This document shows positions 61,579 through 64,000 of a stretch of 64,000 nt of DNA, piece after piece. Origin of the DNA: Deltaproteobacteria bacterium (GTDB taxonomy: Bacteria > Desulfobacterota > Dissulfuribacteria > Dissulfuribacterales > QOAL01); NCBI GenBank assembly GCA_027028245.1, contig JALVJO010000038.1, positions 48,496 to 112,495 of the forward strand. The letters run 5' to 3'. How positions within the stretch are numbered: the stretch's first letter is position 1; each line of letters opens with the position of its first letter. A model generated the notes under the pieces. It did no database searches, was not told the origin of the DNA, and saw only the letters and a program-made list of their open reading frames with translations. A program made the translations under genes and the position numbers.

Positions 61579-63219
61579 ATGAAAAACTTTTTAATGATGC
61601 TGCTATGTTGGGTGGTTGTTTCAGGAGCAGGCCCTGCTTGGGCCATAGGGCCTTATGTTGATAATGGAGACGGCACGGCAACAGACCAGGGGACAGGTCT
61701 TATGTGGATGCAGTCCACGGCAGACATTAACGGGGATGAGGATATGGATGATAATGATAGACTTCCCTGGAAGGATGCCCTTGAGTACTGCGAGAATCTC
61801 AATTTTGCTGATTATACGGACTGGCGTCTGCCTAACGAGCGGGAACTCAGAAGCATTGTCAAAGACGATACCTTTAACCCTGCCATAGATCCGGTGTTTG
61901 ACTGTGAGTTGTCCCCGTACTGGTCTTCCACTTCTCTCGCGAGTGATGCCAGTTACGCCTGGTTCGTGAATTTCGCCGTCGGCGGCGATAATTGGCAGAA
62001 TAAGACCAATCATAACTATGTCCGGTGCGTGCGAGGCGGACTGTCCGGCAGTGGGCCATTTGATCTATCGATTATTTTAGCCGGCACAGGCGGGGGCACG
62101 GTAACCAGCAATCCCGCGGGCATAGATTGTCCGGGCGACTGCACGGAAAGTTACCCGAGCGGCCAGGCTGTCCAGCTCACGGCAACCCCTGATCCTGGAA
62201 GCGTGTTCTCAGGCTGGAGCGGGGATTGCGCAGGCACTGATCCTGATGTTACTGTTACCATGGATGGGGCAAAAAGCTGCACTGCTGCCTTTGATGTTGC
62301 TGTGTCTTCTTTCACCCTCACGGCAGCTGTTGATCCGGCAGGCGGGGGCACGGTAACCAGCAATCCCGCGGGCATAGATTGTCCGGGCGACTGCACCGAG
62401 GATTATAATGACGGAACCGCTGTTGCCCTTACGGCCAATCCGGCAGCGGACTATGCCTTTGACCACTGGACAGGTGATTGCGCCGGAAGTAACCCTGTGT
62501 GCGACCTTACCATGAACAGCGACAGGGATGCCACCGCCCACTTTGTCTGCACTGCCATAGGCGCGCCTGCTGCCAATGATCCAGGTAATACAATTTCCTC
62601 AGGCACAGCCTACCAGGTTAGCTGGGCTGCGGTTGATGGAGCCCAGGATTACGTGATCCAGGAGGCTACAGATGCAGCTTTTACCGCCATTGTGAGCACC
62701 CATACAGTTGCCACCACCCAGCAGCAATACACCCATGATGTTGCAGTGGATACCACCTATTATTACCGGGTGAGAGCCCGGCGGTCCTGCGGAAGCGAGA
62801 GCCCCTGGAGCAATGTGGTGGACATGACTGTGCTTACTCATGTACTTTCTCATTTTGACCTTACCGGCCAGTGGAATTGGTACTACAGGTTTGGCAACCT
62901 TATGTTGAGCGGTATTTTTGAGGTTCAAAACGTAGGGGACCAGGAATACCACGGCCTGGTCACCGTCGATTTTTATCTTTCCGATGACCGCCAGTTGGAT
63001 GGGAATGATCTCTTTCTTAACAGACGAACAGTAAATATTCAGGGTCATAGAACCCTGATATCTTCGTATGGGCATTGGTTGAGGGGGATATTGAGGTGGT
63101 GGTTGACGAGGAGAAGTTTGGGATTCCCTTCTATTCCCAATCAGATAATCGCCGTCATTGATCCTGACAATCTCATTGATGAAACCAATGAAGGAAACAA
63201 TGTTATTCCCAGTCCGTAG
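61579..63219 (+). CDS. Large secreted DUF1566-repeat-fibronectin protein, hypervariable
   Basis: A 546-residue exported protein with GGAGGCAAGGC before the ATG. The signal peptide ends near AWAIG. Residues about 20-155 form a DUF1566 domain, including the variable segment (61893-62035), here about residues 105-152. Two similar repeats follow (about 160-240 and 245-320; GGGTVTSNPAGIDCPGDCT), the divergent InlB-like repeats of bacterial surface proteins, then a fibronectin type III segment (about 330-415) and a last beta-rich domain. Unlike the first gene, the variable segment is followed by 395 further residues. Confidence 0.75.
   Translation: MKNFLMMLLCWVVVSGAGPAWAIGPYVDNGDGTATDQGTGLMWMQSTADINGDEDMDDNDRLPWKDALEYCENLNFADYTDWRLPNERELRSIVKDDTFNPAIDPVFDCELSPYWSSTSLASDASYAWFVNFAVGGDNWQNKTNHNYVRCVRGGLSGSGPFDLSIILAGTGGGTVTSNPAGIDCPGDCTESYPSGQAVQLTATPDPGSVFSGWSGDCAGTDPDVTVTMDGAKSCTAAFDVAVSSFTLTAAVDPAGGGTVTSNPAGIDCPGDCTEDYNDGTAVALTANPAADYAFDHWTGDCAGSNPVCDLTMNSDRDATAHFVCTAIGAPAANDPGNTISSGTAYQVSWAAVDGAQDYVIQEATDAAFTAIVSTHTVATTQQQYTHDVAVDTTYYYRVRARRSCGSESPWSNVVDMTVLTHVLSHFDLTGQWNWYYRFGNLMLSGIFEVQNVGDQEYHGLVTVDFYLSDDRQLDGNDLFLNRRTVNIQGHRTLISSYGHWLRGILRWWLTRRSLGFPSIPNQIIAVIDPDNLIDETNEGNNVIPSP
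61893..62035 (+). repeat. Putative DGR variable region, copy 2 (VR2)
   Basis: See copy 1: 143 bp, gap-free, conserved ends GTGTTTGACTGTGAG and GTCCGGTGCGTGCGAG shared with 61069-61211. Confidence 0.65.
62087..62144 (+). repeat. 58-bp direct repeat, copy 1
   Basis: Identical to 62339-62396. It encodes the GGTVTSNPAGIDCPGDC part of the two InlB-like repeats; perfect DNA identity suggests recent duplication or conversion. Confidence 0.8.
62339..62396 (+). repeat. 58-bp direct repeat, copy 2
   Basis: Identical to 62087-62144. Confidence 0.8.
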
Positions 63220-63232
63220 CCAGCTATTTTTA

Positions 63233-63264
63233 GAAAGCCCCTTTTTGAAGGGGCTTTCTTTGTT
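63233..63264 (+). terminator. Rho-independent terminator after the second DUF1566 gene
   Basis: GAAAGCCCCTT and AAGGGGCTTTC pair across a short loop, followed by TTTGTT. Confidence 0.75.
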
Positions 63265-63871
63265 CAAGGGACCTTGTTTACCTCAAAGCCGTAATCTTTC
63301 TCTCCTTCTTGTAACGGTGTCCCAAATAGCAAAACGGCAACAAAATTTTATATGTGCAAGTAAGGATTATGATATAGAGAGGCCGGATCAAGTCTGGTGC
63401 AGCTGATGTCACACATGTTTGAGTGTATCACGGCTTTATTCATTCTGATAGCCATTATGGACTGGTTTATCTATCCATCCCACCATCCCGGTTTTATCGT
63501 TCAAACTATTAACAGCCTTCACGGGCCAGGACTTCATCATTACTACGGACTCGTATGCCACCCTGCACCTCTCACTGAACCTTGGCTTTGGCCTTGCGCT
63601 TACCCATCCCCAAGAAGCGGGCAACAGTACATGCTTCCCTGGTTAAGACATTTACCCTCTAAGCAATCGCATCCTCAATCACACCACGTGCCTGACCAAG
63701 TATCTGGCTTCACGATATTTGGCACGTTTACCCTCCCGTAGCCCGAATCAGATCCGCTTGCACCGCATATCAGACCTGACCGTTACCAGCCATGTCCTTG
63801 CCATTCGTGTTGTCTGCTGGTGGGGTTAGGTCTGGGTGACGCAGGCTGGGTTTTCCCGCCATGCAAAACAA
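63265..63871. other. Intergenic region, possible remnant of a mobile element
   Basis: About 600 bp with no convincing intact gene. A minus-strand frame near 63436-63624 reads RFSERCRVAYESVVMMKSW and KAVNSLNDKTG, which has the flavour of mobile-element leader sequences, but I cannot assign it. Neither strand contains the conserved ends of the variable region, so this is not the DGR template. Confidence 0.3.
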
Positions 63872-63904
63872 ACAACAAAAAGGCAGCCTTTCTACAGGCT
63901 GCCT
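63872..63904 (-). terminator. Rho-independent terminator of the right-edge gene
   Basis: On the minus strand GGCAGCC and GGCTGCC pair and are followed by TTTTTGTTGTTTG. Confidence 0.75.
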
Positions 63905-63941
63905 TTTCTTATTTTTGTGCATTTTTTGAGCTGATAATCTA

Positions 63942-64000
63942 TCAGCTCTTTACTTCTATCTGTTTGGCCCTGCTTTCTTCTTTCTTGGGAAGTTTTACCT
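63942..64000 (-). CDS. Small heat-shock protein (Hsp20-like), C-terminal end only
   Basis: The last 19 codons before a TGA read VKLPKKEESRAKQIEVKS, very like the C-terminal PK..IEVK tail of Hsp20/alpha-crystallin proteins. The rest lies beyond the window. A strong terminator follows 38 nt later. A perfect AGCTGATA...TATCAGCT palindrome spans the stop. Confidence 0.55.
   Translation of the reverse strand, partial: VKLPKKEESRAKQIEVKS

Noticed and set aside
61344-61661. 105-codon frame between the DUF1566 genes
   Set aside because: Needs a GTG without ribosome site and overlaps the well-supported downstream gene.
1-64000. CRISPR arrays, rRNA, tRNA genes or in-frame UGA selenoproteins
   Set aside because: Scanned by eye on both strands; no regularly spaced repeat, no tRNA-like cloverleaf and no recognised selenoprotein found. 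Short tRNAs could still be missed without a model search.

Overview
This window looks like a chromosome segment of an anaerobic Desulfobacterota (deltaproteobacterial) bacterium with sulfur- or metal-linked respiration. The evidence is three paralogous 12-heme c-type cytochromes, a YedE-type sulfur/selenium permease, thiocarboxylate sulfur-carrier genes, anaerobic ribonucleotide reductase, an LptD outer-membrane assembly protein, and many small Cys-rich or c-type heme proteins. The species assignment is inference; no rRNA or tRNA gene is visible.

Layout. (1) 1-2172: exopolysaccharide genes (partial sugar-phosphate transferase, GT2 glycosyltransferase); the Wzz/Wza-like pair lies at 20.7-22.9 kb. 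(2) 3013-17856: about 16 head-to-tail minus-strand genes, many overlapping. In transcription order: PhnD-like lipoprotein, TPR, beta-helix, TPR, YedE-like permease, DUF3343 protein, YjeF-type kinase, MoaD/ThiS-like carrier, JAMM protease, two fumarase/aspartase-superfamily lyases, ThiF/MoeB-like E1, TPR-beta-barrel outer-membrane protein, beta-helix lipoprotein, 12-heme cytochrome and DUF1566 protein. This may link a protein-thiocarboxylate (S or Se) pathway to an envelope electron conduit, and I do not recognise the whole as a described system. (3) 18-20.3 kb: anion transporter and binding protein. (4) 23.3-28.6 kb: two more 12-heme cytochromes, a beta-helix protein, and an OprB-like porin behind a clear cobalamin riboswitch with terminator. 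(5) 29-47.6 kb: mostly housekeeping genes (gltA-type, lptD, dgt, pgsA, manC, rsmE, prmA, gspE/pilB-like, rpoD, dnaG, apgM, hom), with many ATGA start/stop overlaps. (6) 48-50.6 kb: SsuABC/TauABC-like transporter. (7) 50.7-59.9 kb: nrdG/nrdD, a chemoreceptor beside a heme Tll0287-like protein, and an msbA-like/carS-like/PHP operon. (8) 60-63.2 kb: accessory island with a broken reverse-transcriptase fragment and two secreted DUF1566 (C-type-lectin-fold) proteins. These share an indel-free 143-bp segment whose differences fall mainly at codon positions 1-2, the signature of diversity-generating retroelement variable regions. A partial Hsp20-like gene sits at the right edge.

Non-coding structure includes a 224-225 bp MITE-like element in two inverted copies (28.8 and 53.8 kb), large palindromic repeats at 47.8 and 50.6 kb with a degenerate relative at 2.3 kb, and a 35-bp perfect inverted pair 57.7 kb apart (2.5 and 60.2 kb).

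The two most interesting systems are the DUF1566 hypervariable pair and the S/Se-carrier plus 12-heme cytochrome operon.
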